Source of the DNA: Rutpela maculata
Lineage: Eukaryota > Arthropoda > Insecta > Coleoptera > Cerambycidae
NCBI GenBank assembly: GCA_936432065.2
Contig: OW386285.2
Span: 183,334,301-183,398,300, forward strand
Length of the DNA: 64,000 nt
Reading direction: 5' to 3'
Shown: positions 24,231 to 36,307 of the stretch, one piece after another
How the letters are laid out: the number at the start of each line of letters is the position of its first letter
How positions within the stretch are numbered: position 1 is the stretch's first letter
The notes under the pieces: generated by a model
The model's input: the letters and a program-made list of their open reading frames with translations, nothing else
Databases searched by the model: none
What the model was told of the DNA's origin: nothing
Position numbers and translations under genes: made by a program

Positions 24231-24780
24231 TTCTGTTGGATGACGACCCTGCATATTTTTCTTATAAAAACTATATTAGATTTTTTCCTGGCAATAGCGA
24301 CTGACAACTACATTTCAAATATCATTTTACTGTGTCGTTTCTTATTTTTTAAAGTGGCCACCCTGTAAATTTTTCATATTTTTCTTCTTTGACAGTTATG
24401 TTACCTACATGCGAAATCTCCGCCACATCTCTTTCATTATTTTTTTAGGTGACAACCCTGTATATTTTCATATTTTTCTTACTTGGCAGTTGTGTTGTGA
24501 TATGTGCATGCGAAATAATATCGTCCTTCATCTCATTTTTTATTATTATTTTTGGGGCGACCACCCTATATATTTTTTCATATTTTTCTTTGACAGTTGT
24601 GTTAACTATATGAGAAACATTATTGTCCGCAATCCATTTTTTCATTATTTTCTTAGAGTGAACACCCTGTACATTTTTCATATTTTTCCCCTGACAGTTG
24701 TGTTAACTACACGCAAAATATAACTGTCTTTCGTCACATTTTTTCCTCATTATTTTTTCAGGTGTCCACTGTTCTTCTTT
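24231..24780. repeat. Tandem array, five ~105-bp units
   Basis: Each unit has a (C)CACCCTGTA-like block, then ATTTTTCATATTTTTC, GACAGTTGTGTTAAC and an ATTATTTTTT run. Block starts lie near 24246, 24366, 24468, 24566 and 24668. A short plus-strand frame across it is only the repeat read through. Confidence 0.85.
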
Positions 24781-25444
24781 GACAGTAGCGTCAACTAACG
24801 ACCAAATATTTTTGCGTCAAATGGTTTTGTAATATTTTCCCCACAATATATATCTTATAAACTACAATAATTGTTATGTGTACACATGTATTGTTAGAAA
24901 TAGATACATACTTCTGGCTCTTGTAGATATAGCGCCAACAGACAGACACCAGACCGACAGACAGAGAGATTGATGGAATTAAATGGCTTTAATTTTTGTA
25001 ATCTGCATAGTCTGAAACGCGAAAATACGAAGAAATCTCGGAGGGTAATTTTTTTACGATTACAATACTCTACTTCCCTTCGGTTAGCAAGGGAAGTAAA
25101 AATCCATATGACAATATTTCTAAATGCTTTAATAGTGGATTTTAACATTCCGTAAACAAGTGGCACTGACCATTTACAGGTACCTAAAACAAATTTAGCG
25201 GGAATTTGATAGAAAGTGTCGACCTACCCCAACATCTGGTCGGTCACACTACAATGGGCTGTTATAGTCAGTAATTTTAAATATGTGACTAATACTTTCT
25301 CAATTTGCTGTAATGTACAGTATTATAAATTTTTCACGTTCTGACTTTTTAATTATTTAATTTAGTTTTTAAATATGTTAACATTTTAAATCACATAAAG
25401 TGAAGTCAAATTAAGTAAGAAAATAGGTGAATAGGGAATTCTCT
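24781..25444. other. No gene seen
   Basis: Mixed AT-rich sequence. A short ACAGACAGAC-type run near 24940 is the only repeat noted. Confidence 0.5.
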
Positions 25445-27372
25445 GGCTGCAGCAATTTTATTATTTTAATTTGTCGTAGATATAATAAGTGCCATCAAGA
25501 AGTTTTTAATTAAATCGGTCCAGCGTAAAAAATTTTTAACAATTTATTTTTCAACGCTGAAATTTTCTGCTCTTTTCCTATTATCTTCGGTCCTAATAAT
25601 CGTATCGCAAAAATAAAAACCACCAAAAATTGTCTTTTTTGACAATTTAAGAAATATAACGTAATAATGCATCCATTTTAACGAAAGTTGGAGGAACTGT
25701 GCACTTTATTGAACTAAACCTTCGTGCCAAATTTTAGCATAAAATATTTATTCAAACGGCTAAAAATAAAAAAAGATTTCGAAATTTTAATCGCTTATTG
25801 TTTAAGTGCATCGATTCGTAGAACATTTTTTTTTCAAAATGTAGGTTTTTTACATGTATTTTACAATGAAATTATCTTCCTTTAAACCATTTTTTAAATC
25901 TGTTTATAATTTTCAAAATTATAGGTATAAACATATTCAGATAACTGGATTTTTTATCAGACCAAGAACGAATTATGAAAATAGATGAAATATTTCTTTA
26001 AAAAATAATTATCTCTTTGCATTTGGGGCCGAGATACGTCAGTGTTTGCGCCTCAGTCGCTTATAAATAAGCAAATTGATATATGATTAAAATTTGGACT
26101 GGTTATTCTTCAGTAATATTAGTCTCACCTAGTTGAGAACAATCCAGAAGCACAAAAGATAGAGGCCCGATAGTCGGGCTTTTAGCGATTATGTTAGAGA
26201 TCCAAAAATCGCCAAATAGCTCTAAATGTGATATTATGGTTTTACAGATCATACTTCACTCGTAAGATAATTCAGTGTGTAAGACGACCAGCACTTTTTT
26301 TCCAGGATGCAACGTCTCTGGTTCAAATCCTAACTGCGATTTTTTTTATTGTATCAGTAAAATTAAAAGTTACAAAGCTGCGTACATAGACATAAGAATA
26401 ACTGTTCAGGTTAGGTTTGTTTTCCCTTCCGCGACAAAAATGAATAAGAAAGTAAAAAAAAAATTGACTATGTGTGTTATAGTCTCAAAGCCGCTTTATT
26501 CGATGTAATTTTAAAAATTGTAGTTTTGACTCATTTTTCAAACAGCGGAGACAAAAACATAAGCATCGAAAAACAATTAGTCCAAATTTCTAGAAAAAAT
26601 ATCGACTTGTTTATTTATAAGTGACCTAAACACAAAAACTGACGTTTCACGGCCCCAAATACAAGTAGATCATTAATTTCTTTAGAAAAATGTTAGATAT
26701 TTCATCTATTTTCATAATTCGTTTCCCGCTTTTGATTTCATAAAAACCCAGAGTTATTTGAATTTGTTTACAACTGTAACTTTGAAAATAATAAATAAAT
26801 TTCAAGCAAAAATGGTTCAAGTGAGTATTCTTTTTTCTTAACACTGTTGGAAAATACATTTCAACAAAAATTTACCGCACACGAGTCACTGCACTTAAAC
26901 ACTTAAATAACAAGCGATAAAAATTTCGAAATTATTATTGGTTTTTAGCCGTTTAAGTTTTGTTCAAAAATATTTATTTTGCGCTAAAATTTAGCACAGG
27001 TTTAGTTCAATAAAAGGCTTAGTTCCACGGACTTTCGTTAAAATTGATGCATTATTATGTTATATTATTTATTAAATTATTATCAAAAAAAGGCAATTTT
27101 TGGTGGTTTTTATTTTGTTTACTAATTAACAAACTATCATCTAGTTTTTGCATAGGCCTAGTCTTATTCAAGAATTTATTGCGAATAATTCGCTACTTTT
27201 TATATTTACGATATGATTACTAGGACCGGAGATGCTAATGAAAATAACAGCAAATTTCAGTGTTTAAAAATAGGTAAATTGTTAAAATATTACAAGAAGC
27301 AATGGACCGATTTAATCCAAAACTGCTCATAGCACTTGTTATTATACATAAAACAAAAATTACTGCAGCCAA
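25445..27372. mobile_element. Foldback element D1
   Basis: Left arm 25445 to ~26095 and right arm ~26590-27372 are inverted copies. Outer ends are GGCTGCAGCAATTTT and AAAATTACTGCAGCC. Inner landmarks are GCATTTGGGGCCG / CGGCCCCAAATAC and CGCTTATAAATAAGC. The loop of about 490 bp carries a tRNA-like sequence at 26260-26340. Related copies are at 41998-43500 (D2) and 61765-62095 (one arm only). Confidence 0.85.
26260..26340 (+). pseudogene. tRNA-like sequence in loop of D1
   Basis: An A-box-like GATAATTCAGTGTGTAAGAC (26266-26285) is followed by a B-box GGTTCAAATCC (26320-26330). The first and last bases TCG/CGA can pair. The T stem and acceptor are poor and an internal T7 run would stop RNA polymerase III, so this is a tRNA relic or tRNA-derived SINE head. 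No amino acid can be assigned. Confidence 0.5.
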
Positions 27373-27732
27373 ACAGTTTCATTCAAAATTTATTTTCACT
27401 CCACTAATAGTGTGGGGTGCTCTTAGACGAAAAAAGTAAGTTATTAGAAAATCGATTGGATTTGAATGAATTTCCCTGAAAACATTTTTAATGGCTTTCT
27501 ATAATCAAATATGAAGTTTTCTACCACTTTTCCTTGTCCGCAATAAATATAAAATAAATATTGTCAATTTCCTTTCAAATAAAATTAATTAAAAATTTAA
27601 AAATAAAATAAGTACATGTTCTATTTTGCTATTTGTTCTCACCTCACTCCACCATATATCTAGAGACAATACACACCTATAGATAATAGTTATTTAACAA
27701 ACAAGTATGTTCATGAGAGCGATTAATAAAAA
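27373..27732. other. No gene; contains paralogous empty site of the ISL2EU-like element
   Basis: The stretch 27418-27500, read in reverse, matches the two outer flanks of the transposon at 49141-61494 joined together (GAAAGCCATTAAAAATG). No open frame. Confidence 0.6.
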
Positions 27733-28419
27733 CCGCTGCCCAAGGAATCACTACTTCCACATCCCGATTTTCTATCCAAGTCCCACAACGAAAAAATTTT
27801 GTATCTGGAAATAATTGTTTATGGAACTTTAATAATATAATATTTGAAATCCTCTACCCCAAAAACCCATAAAACGATACCCCACAAACGGTAATGGGGT
27901 GGGGGTGGTGACAGGGGGTGGGAGTGGGGGGGGTGGATAAAGTAAAAAAATATTTTGAGGTTTCTGGTTCTTGTACAGACACTAAATCACAATTTTTTTC
28001 ATCCCCTTTAATAATGGGGTGGGGGTGGTAATGGGGATGGCTAATGCCAAAATTTTGTTTGACCTTAGGTTCTCTTGTCTATACTAAATATCAATTTTAT
28101 GAACTCTTACCTGCTTGATTTACCTATTTACTCCAAATTTACCCCAATTTACCCCCCAACCCTTCGACGGAACAAGATGAAAATATAATCTAGTTCTAGA
28201 TCTCGTTAAAGTACATATGTGTACCAAATTTCAAGTCAATATATCAAACGGTTCCAGAGTAAACGTGCGCACAAAAAAAGTTACAGACCGACAGACAGAA
28301 TTTTTTTTTTGCTCAAACTTGAAATCTCGACGTTTCATGACATTCTAAGCCTATTTGAACAATAAAAATTTTTAAAAATTTTTTTGTCGTTACTATACTT
28401 CCACTGGATGTGGAAGTAA
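27733..28419 (+). mobile_element. Repeat family A, copy A2 (full-length)
   Basis: Begins CCGCTGCCCAAGGAATCA, contains two G-rich cassettes, the CCAAATTTCAAGTC block and the ACAGACCGACAGACAG block, and ends GGATGTGGAAGTAA. Very close to A1. Confidence 0.85.
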
Positions 28420-28957
28420 TTGAGACAGTGGGGGGTGGATGAAGTAAAAAAATATTTTGAGGTTTCTGGTTCTTGTACACACACTAAATCGCAATTTTTT
28501 TTCAACCTCTTTAATAATGAGGTGGGGGTGGTAATGGGGGTGGCTAATGTCAAAATTTTTTTTGAGACCTTAGCTTCTCTTATATATACTAAATACCAAT
28601 TTTATGGACTCTTGCCTGCTTGATTTACCTATTTACCCCAAATTTACCCCAATTTACCCCCCAACAAGATGAAAATATAATCTAGTTCTAGATCTCGTTA
28701 AAGTACATATGTGTACCAAATTTCAAGTCAATATCTCAAACGGTCCCTGAGTAAACGTGCGCACAAAAAAAAGTTACAGACAGACAGACAGACAGACCGA
28801 CAGACAGAAAGACAAACAGACCGACAGACAGACAGAAATTTTTTTTTCGCTCAAACTTAAAATCTCGACGTTTCTTGACATTCTAAGCCTATTTGAACAA
28901 TAAAAATTTTTAAAAATTTTTTTGTCGTTACTATACTTCCAATGGATGTGGAAGTAA
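28420..28957 (+). mobile_element. Repeat family A, copy A3 (partial, tandem with A2)
   Basis: Starts inside the G-rich cassette and runs to the family right end GGATGTGGAAGTAA at 28957. The ACAGACAGAC block is expanded to about 55 bp (28778-28835). It directly follows A2, so the pair is a tandem duplication lacking the second left half. Confidence 0.8.
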
Positions 28958-29392
28958 TAGGAAAAAAATCTAATTTTATTTTATGACACAAAATTGAATT
29001 CTAAGTATTACTTTATTTATTTAATTATGGTAACACATATGGAATTTAAAAAATATCAAAAATACAATTACAAATTCATTAGGCCTCTTTTTGTAACATG
29101 GAGAAATATGCCAATAGCACCGATTCCGAATAGCGCGATACCTGCTTCTCTTTTATTAATTATAAAAGTTTCATACTCGTTTTATACGTTTGACAATTAG
29201 AGTTTTGACATTAATTGTCATATTAATTGTTTTCAATTATGTCCTTAGTTACCTAAACTAAAATCGTATATTAATAGAAAATCATTTATTAATAGGGGTT
29301 ATTAATGAACGATTTTTTATATATTTATCAAAGCTACAAATACACGATGAACGGAAAAAGTAATAACTAAAATAGGTAGGTAGAATTTATTA
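28958..29392. other. No gene seen
   Basis: AT-rich spacer before the second Jockey-like element. One short frame has no recognisable domain. Confidence 0.5.
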
Positions 29393-29571
29393 CATTCATG
29401 CGCGCGACTCTGAATAGTAAAGAGCTGTCAGATAGTGGATTCATTAAATTGATTTAATAGTGATTATAAACATTTAAAAGTGACGAAAAGACATTTCTAT
29501 ATAAAATTAAGTGCCTCAACACATTAAAGACTGTTTCCGCCGCCGACTTTGAGGGCTTTTTCACCGCGAAA

Positions 29572-30966
29572 ATGTCCCAAGAAGAAGCGCGCGGAATTTC
29601 CGAGAGTTCAATTGGTGAAAGTGAGACAGAAACACAACCTGAAAAATCAACAGATAAGGACTGGAGAATAAAAACTGGAAAAAAAAGAAGCAGGAGATTA
29701 AAAACATTATCACAACGTAAAAAAGCCATTGCCAGCTTATCTCAACCTGGGACTTCGAAACAAACAATTAATGCACCTATTTTTAAACACCCAACACAAC
29801 AGAATAAAACCTTACAAAATACAAATGATAGGATGGAAACATCTAGTAGTACACCCCAAAATAACTACACAACACAAAATCAAAACAGACCAAAAAATAT
29901 ATCTGTTGCTATGCAAAACATTTTTCGTAAAAAATATAAAAATGTCAATTATGCTACAGCTCCTGAGGGCACAACTAGAACAAGACTTGCAGGCATATGG
30001 TGCTCAATGTTTCCCAATGTCCAAGACATCATATTACAAACAAGGAAAAGTTTTATTATTAAGTCAGACAACACAAAAGAACACATAGTAAAGGCACTGG
30101 ATCACCTGAAAAAAGATAACCAAATCTCAACTTTTGAGGAGAGTACTACTCCACAAACTACAACACACCAAACATCAACAACACAATCATATTCTGCGGT
30201 TATATCTCAGGTGGACATAGATATAAAAGAAAAAGAAATAAGTGAAATCTTACTTAACAGCAACATAGTACACCGTTATTGCAAACGCATAATATCAAAA
30301 AGGACCAACAATCCCTCATTATTTATACGAATAATTACAGGCGACGTAAGATCATATGAAAAACTAATTAACGAAGGAGTATATTACAAATGCAGATATT
30401 TTGCGGTTTACCCCAGCCACCCACCAGAACCTCTACCAGTCCCGTGTGCAAAATGTTCCATGTTTACACATACCACTGACCAGTGTAACACTCCAATAAA
30501 ATGCTCAAAATGCCACGGAGACCATAAAGACATTGAGTGTAAAACCAATCTTCCACCTACTTGTAAAGCATGTGGCTCTACAGAACACGTTGCTTGGTCC
30601 ATAAAATGTCCACAAAGGCCTACCAAACCCATCGATGGAATACTGAATGTTAAAATTCGCTTTATAAACAAAAAATCAGCTGACCTGGACAAAAAAGTTA
30701 CAAGAAGCAGCAGAATTCATTCAGTTATCACAATCCATGACCATATTATTGACACTTACACAAATAAGATAAATAAACCTAAAAATAACAACCGTCAGGA
30801 ACTATTGGTTAAGCTACAAAAGAGGTTTATTGATCAATACAGCATTAACACCGTTCCCACATTTGTAGGAAATCGTCTTTATATACTCATGTTTGATCTG
30901 AATTCTGAAAACAACGATACACACACAGAACCAAGCGAAGGTATTCAAATTCACCGGGATGTCTAA
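29572..30966 (+). CDS. LINE ORF1 (gag-like), complete
   Basis: A 464-residue nucleic-acid-binding protein, presumed to coat the retrotransposon RNA. The N-terminal ~110 residues are polar and low in complexity, with a basic stretch (KTGKKRSRRLKTLSQRKK, ~35-51) that could act in nuclear entry. A middle domain follows (~110-285), then three zinc knuckles: CAKCSMFTHTTDQC at 292-305, CSKCHGDHKDIEC at 311-323, CKACGSTEHVAWSIKC at 331-346. All cysteines and histidines are present. A conserved C-terminal block (GNRLYILMFDL) is shared with copy 1. The ATG at 29572 is the first in frame after a ~180-bp leader. The stop overlaps the next start in ATGTCTAA at 30959-30966. Confidence 0.92.
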   Translation: MSQEEARGISESSIGESETETQPEKSTDKDWRIKTGKKRSRRLKTLSQRKKAIASLSQPGTSKQTINAPIFKHPTQQNKTLQNTNDRMETSSSTPQNNYTTQNQNRPKNISVAMQNIFRKKYKNVNYATAPEGTTRTRLAGIWCSMFPNVQDIILQTRKSFIIKSDNTKEHIVKALDHLKKDNQISTFEESTTPQTTTHQTSTTQSYSAVISQVDIDIKEKEISEILLNSNIVHRYCKRIISKRTNNPSLFIRIITGDVRSYEKLINEGVYYKCRYFAVYPSHPPEPLPVPCAKCSMFTHTTDQCNTPIKCSKCHGDHKDIECKTNLPPTCKACGSTEHVAWSIKCPQRPTKPIDGILNVKIRFINKKSADLDKKVTRSSRIHSVITIHDHIIDTYTNKINKPKNNNRQELLVKLQKRFIDQYSINTVPTFVGNRLYILMFDLNSENNDTHTEPSEGIQIHRDV

Positions 30967-33672
30967 AATTAAAATACTTTATGCCAACATCAACAGTTAC
31001 AACTCTAAAAAACATTTGATAAATTACTATGCAGAACATAACGATATCAAATGCAACATGTTTGTGGAAATCAAAACTGCAATAAGTACATCGACTAATT
31101 ATAAGGACTGGATTACAATTCAAAAAAATGGTAACGTTGTGAACACAAATATAAGAGGAGGTAGTTTAATTCAAAGTGATAAACATCTCAAAATGGGAAA
31201 AGCAAATCCACCCCATTTAAATAACCCATTAAACGAAACCATACACTGCACAATGCCCTTCAAGAATAACAAAATTCACATATTTTTAACTTATATTCAT
31301 CCAAATAGTGCAACTATTGAAGACAATTTGTTTGTGAAAGCCTCACAATATGAATATGCCATTATAATTGGTGACTTCAACGTCAACAATAGAAAGAAAA
31401 AACAAATACAGCATTTCCTAATAAATTCAGACTTTGTGCAAATATCAACTCCACCAACATTCATTATGGCAAACAATGAAAATTCCACTCCCGACTTGTT
31501 TTTCTGTACAAAAAATATTAGGCAAAATATTTCCGACGTTCACCTAATTCCAGACCTGTGCTCTGATCATTTAGCCATAGAATTCTGTCTCGACCTTGAC
31601 CAACCTCCTATGGACTATGATGAGGAAATAAAATATAATTTTAACAAGTGTAATACGGAACATGTAAATGCACAAATGTTACAATATATAAATCATGCAA
31701 CTCCAATATCCTCTCAATACATTACATTCTTTCTGGAGAAACTTAATCAAACTGTCAGTGAAAACACACCAAAATTCACAAAAAAATACTTCTCACATAG
31801 ACTACCGCCATTCATAATTAAATTAATCAAGATTAAGAAACAACTATACCGTGAAATCAAAAACAATAATGAACCAGTTCTAAAGAGAAAATTTAATGAC
31901 CTTAACAAAGACATCCACAAACTGATACTACAATACAGATCTTCCCAATACTTAGAAGTGTGTCATGAAATAAATGTGTCAAAAGGAAAAAAGTACTGGA
32001 ACCAAATAAAAAAACTATCAAAATATCGTAAACATAATAATAGTCAGTTTCTAATAGAAAATAATAAAACATTAATAGCAGATCAGGAAATTGCAGACAC
32101 ATTTGCAAATCATTTTAAAAAATCATACCAATTTAGTGAAAATGTCAACTTTGACGCAAATCACCAGAATGAAGTCGATGATTGGTACAACTTATATTTC
32201 GAAGAAAGGCATTTTGAAGATATTCCTCCGATAGATGCAGATGAGTACTATGCTGCAACCGTAACAAAAAAGAACACTACACCCGGATATGACAATATAT
32301 CATACGGTATATTAAAAAAGCTAGACGCAGATATACACGAAGAAATAATGCGAATATACAACTACTGCTTACTGAACTCATTTTTTCCTCCAGAATGGAA
32401 AAAGGGTAACGTGATTACAATACCAAAGAAAAATCTTGATCACTCTAATGTAGCCAACTACCGACCCATTACCTTGTTACCAGTAATCGGGAAAAACTTT
32501 GAAAAGATCATTAAAAAAAGAATAGAAGCATCTGTTGGTAATTACATACCCAATTATCAGTTTGGCTTTAGACATGGATCATCCACAATACACCCTCTAA
32601 TAGTATTAACCAATAATGTCCAAACCAACAATAAACTAGGAAACAAGTCGGCTGCCATCTTTCTTGATATAAACAAAGCCTTCGATAGTGTTTGGCAGTA
32701 CGGACTTCTGTATAAATTACATCAAATTTGGTGCCCAGACTATATCATATGGATTTTAAAACACTATCTCTCAAACCGATCTCTTCAAGTCCAAGTTAAA
32801 AACAAATTGTCCACTCCATTTACTCCTAAACAAGGTTTACCACAGGGTTCTCCCCTTTCTCCACTACTCTACAATATTTTCTGCTATGACATATATAATT
32901 ACAATCTGGAACATCCACTATTGACCATAATGCATATATGCCACAATTTGCTGACGATAATTGCCTGGTCTCCCACGGGAAATCTTTGAGAGAAACCATT
33001 GAAAAACTTCAACAACTCTCAGATAATACAATATTCTGGATGAAGAAATGGCGCACTATTCCAAATCCAAATAAATCTCATCTGATTATATTTAACCATA
33101 GAATTACAGATAATTCTCCATCAATTAATCTACTTCAACAGACACTCCGACCTTCTCAATCTTGCAAGTACCTAGGTATCAATATTGACAGCAAGCTAAA
33201 TTTTAAATCTCACACAAAATGGTGTAAACAAAGTGTTGTATCAAGAACTAAACACTTTAGATCCCTTACATATAGAAATCAAGGTATAAATACGTCAACG
33301 GCATGTAACATATACAAAATGATTTGCCGACCCATACTGGAATATGGTTTCATTCTATTTGGAAATTGTCGAAAGCCAGCCTTAAATAACATCGAAGTAG
33401 GGGAAAGAAGTAGTCTGAGGAAGATCACGAAAATTAGGCACCCCAATAATCCCTTGCACAATCCCTCTAATAACCTTCTTTACCAAAAAACCAAAATTGA
33501 ACCTATACTCTCCAGATTCCAAAGATTCTCAAAAAAATTCTCCAGCAATTTATCTAACATCGAATTAATAAATCCTTTAATTTACCCAACAAATCCCAAC
33601 ATCCCACCCAAAAGAGTATTCCCTACCCAAACAATCTACGAATCCCTCGTGTTATTACGTAATCAACAATAG
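30959..33672 (+). pseudogene. LINE ORF2 with a frameshift before the catalytic box
   Basis: Endonuclease and reverse transcriptase. The first frame (30959-32989) has LYANINSYN, VEIKT, GDFNV and SDHLAIEF endonuclease landmarks, then RT blocks YRPITLLPVIGKNFEK, FLDINKAFDSVW and LPQGSPLSPLLYNIF. Near 32930 the frame shifts; the remainder (32938-33672) continues with QFADD, the catalytic box in FADD form, and the thumb and C-terminal region to the stop. One indel thus separates the palm from its own active site. Otherwise there are no stops. No RNase H domain. The start overlaps ORF1 by 8 bases, as in copy 1. Confidence 0.92.
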
Positions 33673-33869
33673 TATAAAATACACTCATAATATTATATTT
33701 CATTACTAGTTTTTTTTTTTTTTTTTTTTGTAAAAACCTTATAAACATAAGATGTGTTATATTTGTTTTAAATTAATAAGTATTGTAAATATAATATAAT
33801 GTACACAGGCTGGAAGACTTAGGTCGTTAGCCAATTGGAATTTCCAATAAAGCTTTGTACTACTACTAT
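33673..33869 (+). other. LINE 3' UTR and tail
   Basis: A T19 run (33711-33729), the conserved block ACAGGCTGGAAGACTTAGG near 33808, a small palindrome TTGGAATTTCCAA at 33836, AATAAAG at 33846, and a short TAC repeat. Confidence 0.8.
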
Positions 33870-33878
33870 AATTTATTA

Positions 33879-35732
33879 ATTATTTGGAAACACGCGATAA
33901 TAATTGTTTATGTAACTAAGCACTAAAGTTAAACATTTCATCACGATGTAGAATTTAGTTAAATAAACCACATAAATGGTAAAAAGAAACTTTAGTGCCA
34001 AGTGTATAACTAAGTTTTTCTTGAAATTGTGAAATTAAGGTTAATCAACTCTATTTAATGAATAATTTTAAGTGACATTAAGAAATGTCAATTATTTAAA
34101 TTTCAAATCTCAATAATTTTTTGTAATGTAATTATGTCACAAGCAATGGACAATTTATGTTGACGTTTACCTGTCACCTCCTCCAACTACAAGAAATCGT
34201 ACAATGTTTGATTACTTTAGTGACTATCTCTAACTCTTCAATGACAATTTTGAGGTTTTTTCCGATTTCAAAAAAATCTATTTTTTGTACGATCGAGCTT
34301 ATTTGTTTATTTACAATATCTGTTGCCAAGACGTCAGGTTATATTTACTGATTGCTAAGTCGGTAAGTAATTTGCTTACCAGTAAGTAAAATTAATATAA
34401 TATATATTACCGATATTTCACAAAAATAAGTACAAAAAATAAGGTCATTTCTATGTATTTAAAAAAAATAACATTATTTTCTGCACGATTGTTTTTAATT
34501 ACACTTCAATTAAAATAATTTAATTTCTAGTAAATAAACGAAATGTCAAAATACAAATATCTTATTTGACAAATTGTACTTGCCACGAAATATAAACGTG
34601 ACTTTTGACTTTTCGTTTATTTAGTAGAAATTAAATTATTTTAATTGAAGTGCAATTTAATACGATCGTACAAAAACAGTATAAGCATCGCGAACCTTAT
34701 AGTCTCCGGCGGTAAACGTCCGTTACCGTTCTGATGATACTTAATATACTATTATTTCCACACTACGGAATAATATATATCTACCATATATTAGGTAAGT
34801 AACTAGATTACTTGACAAAAATAAAGTCGGATCTTTCATATGAAGTTCTTTAAAATTAGCTTTTCCTGGATAATTACGCCCTTCTGTAAAGCGTGCATTA
34901 AAATAATGTTTGCATTATAGTGCAAGCTTTAAAAACTATTGATAAGTTTTTACTCAATATATTTATGCAAAAGTCTTTTCATCCTCCGTAAATATATCAA
35001 ATAAACCACCCTTTATGACTTTTCAACAGTTCTTAACGGTTGAAACTTAGCTTATAACTTCATCAGAAAATTTTAAAACTTTTTGCTTCTTGCTTAAAAA
35101 AAATAAAATACACTGACATGCATAAAAATAAGCCGTTTTCTTCCATATGTATTTAATACCCTTCTCTCAAAATTATTCAGATTAAAAGTAATGTAAATTA
35201 AATGAACGGAAATAACAAAGAAGGTGGGAAATATTTAACAAATATAAAGTAGAAGAGATTTGGACTCGCCCCTTTAAAAGGGGGTAGCTTTCCATGGAGG
35301 GCTAATTTTGGAAAAGTTAATACTAGAAACTTTCCTTAATTTTTGCCAAGGAATCTACTTAGAAATATCCTCAACATTTTAGTTAATACCCTGTATAGGT
35401 GTACTTAAAATCACAAATTAATTATATTTATAATTACGATTTTTGCTGCTGAACGCACGGAAAAGAAAGACAGTCTATATAATCTTAGTGAAGTAAAAAA
35501 GTAAAATGTATCAATAGATTTTTTGTTAAATAACAACAGTTTTTTTTGTCATCTTATAGCAGATATAAATATTATTTAGTTACGAGTCCCGTTCTAAGCC
35601 AGCCATTAGATAAACACAATTAACATAAAATATTTAATTATCATAGCCAAAAATTATCATTGCCACAGCAAAAATATTACAGATACAAACATATTAGTTG
35701 GCTGCATAATATTTACCAAGCAGATGTACAGT
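33879..35732. other. No gene; one palindromic MITE-like repeat
   Basis: Apart from the inverted repeat at 34487-34665, the sequence is AT-rich without credible frames. Confidence 0.5.
34487..34665. repeat. Inverted repeat with ~65-bp arms
   Basis: 34487-34553 and 34600-34665 are near-perfect reverse complements (core CTTCAATTAAAATAATTTAA, and AATAAACGAAA). A ~45-bp loop separates them. Looks like a palindromic MITE. Confidence 0.85.
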
Positions 35733-36076
35733 GTTGCCAAGACTCAGGGATTCGTATAATGCATCGAATAAAATAGGGCATTGCAAAATGCGTCAAATAT
35801 ATTTACTGTATATATCGCTTATACACCGACAACTGTAGCGCCATCTGAACATCAATTCGTTGAACTACATCGCGTATGTTTTGAGAGAAAGGAGGTGCAA
35901 TTTGATGCCCGGACGAAATTTTGCCAATTGGCGGGATTTGTTGAGAATAACATAGTCTAGGTTTTATACACGCATATTTTTACGAAGCCCGAGGGCGGGC
36001 TTCGTATGTGTGTTGTGGGCTTCGAGTAAGCGGCAGAATATACTGTTTTGGGCTTCGTATTGAGGCTTCATATGTC
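35733..36076. repeat. Module M2 right end: GAAGCCC words and hairpin
   Basis: GTTGCCA at 35733-35739, GGCGGGA at 35932, then GAAGCCC 35984-35990 and GGGCTTC at 35997-36003, 36017-36023, 36050-36056, GGCTTC at 36064. GAAGCCCG / CGGGCTTC at 35984-36003 form a hairpin about 73 bp from the TA tract. The word matches that of the left end of the same module 23 kb away. One GATGCCC remains near 35914. Confidence 0.75.
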
Positions 36077-36087
36077 TATATATATTT
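36077..36087. repeat. Short TA tract 3
   Basis: Only 11 bp of TA-rich repeat (TATATATATTT), but at the position expected for a module boundary between word clusters. Confidence 0.6.
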
Positions 36088-36307
36088 ATCTACACGCAGT
36101 CACTCAGCCTCCACACCATACATGGCCTACCAAAACTCCACCTATATACACGAAGTATTTAATTACATACTCTCAACGGTTAATTCAGCTTCCATTACCT
36201 CCATAGGTTTAACTGGTATCCTTTGTATATATTTTGTACTTGTCTATGTAACCAGGCCTCTTTTTAAACATAATATGAGTTTACTGGGCCTCCAAACGGT
36301 GTTGCCA
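36088..36307. repeat. Module M3 left end: GGCCTCC words
   Basis: GCCTCC at 36107, GGCCT at 36124, AGGCCTC at 36254-36260, GGGCCTCC at 36285-36292 and GTTGCCA at 36301-36307, 214 bp from the TA tract. The last word is again about 8 bp before GTTGCCA. A low-complexity frame through the region has no domain. Confidence 0.65.

Larger units (their letters stand above)
29393..33869 (+). mobile_element. Jockey/I-like non-LTR retrotransposon, copy 2 (near full-length)
   Basis: Has a ~180-bp 5' leader, complete ORF1, ORF2 with one frameshift, a 3' UTR with a T19 run, and a (TAC)n tail at 33858-33868. AATTTATTA at 29384-29392 and 33870-33878 is a possible 9-bp target duplication, which sets these boundaries; it is short, so the left edge is tentative. 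It is diverged from copy 1 and represents a separate subfamily. Confidence 0.9.

Noticed and set aside
24409..24723. 104-residue frame with repeated hydrophobic segments
   Set aside because: It is the ~105-bp tandem repeat translated; periodic and without a family match.
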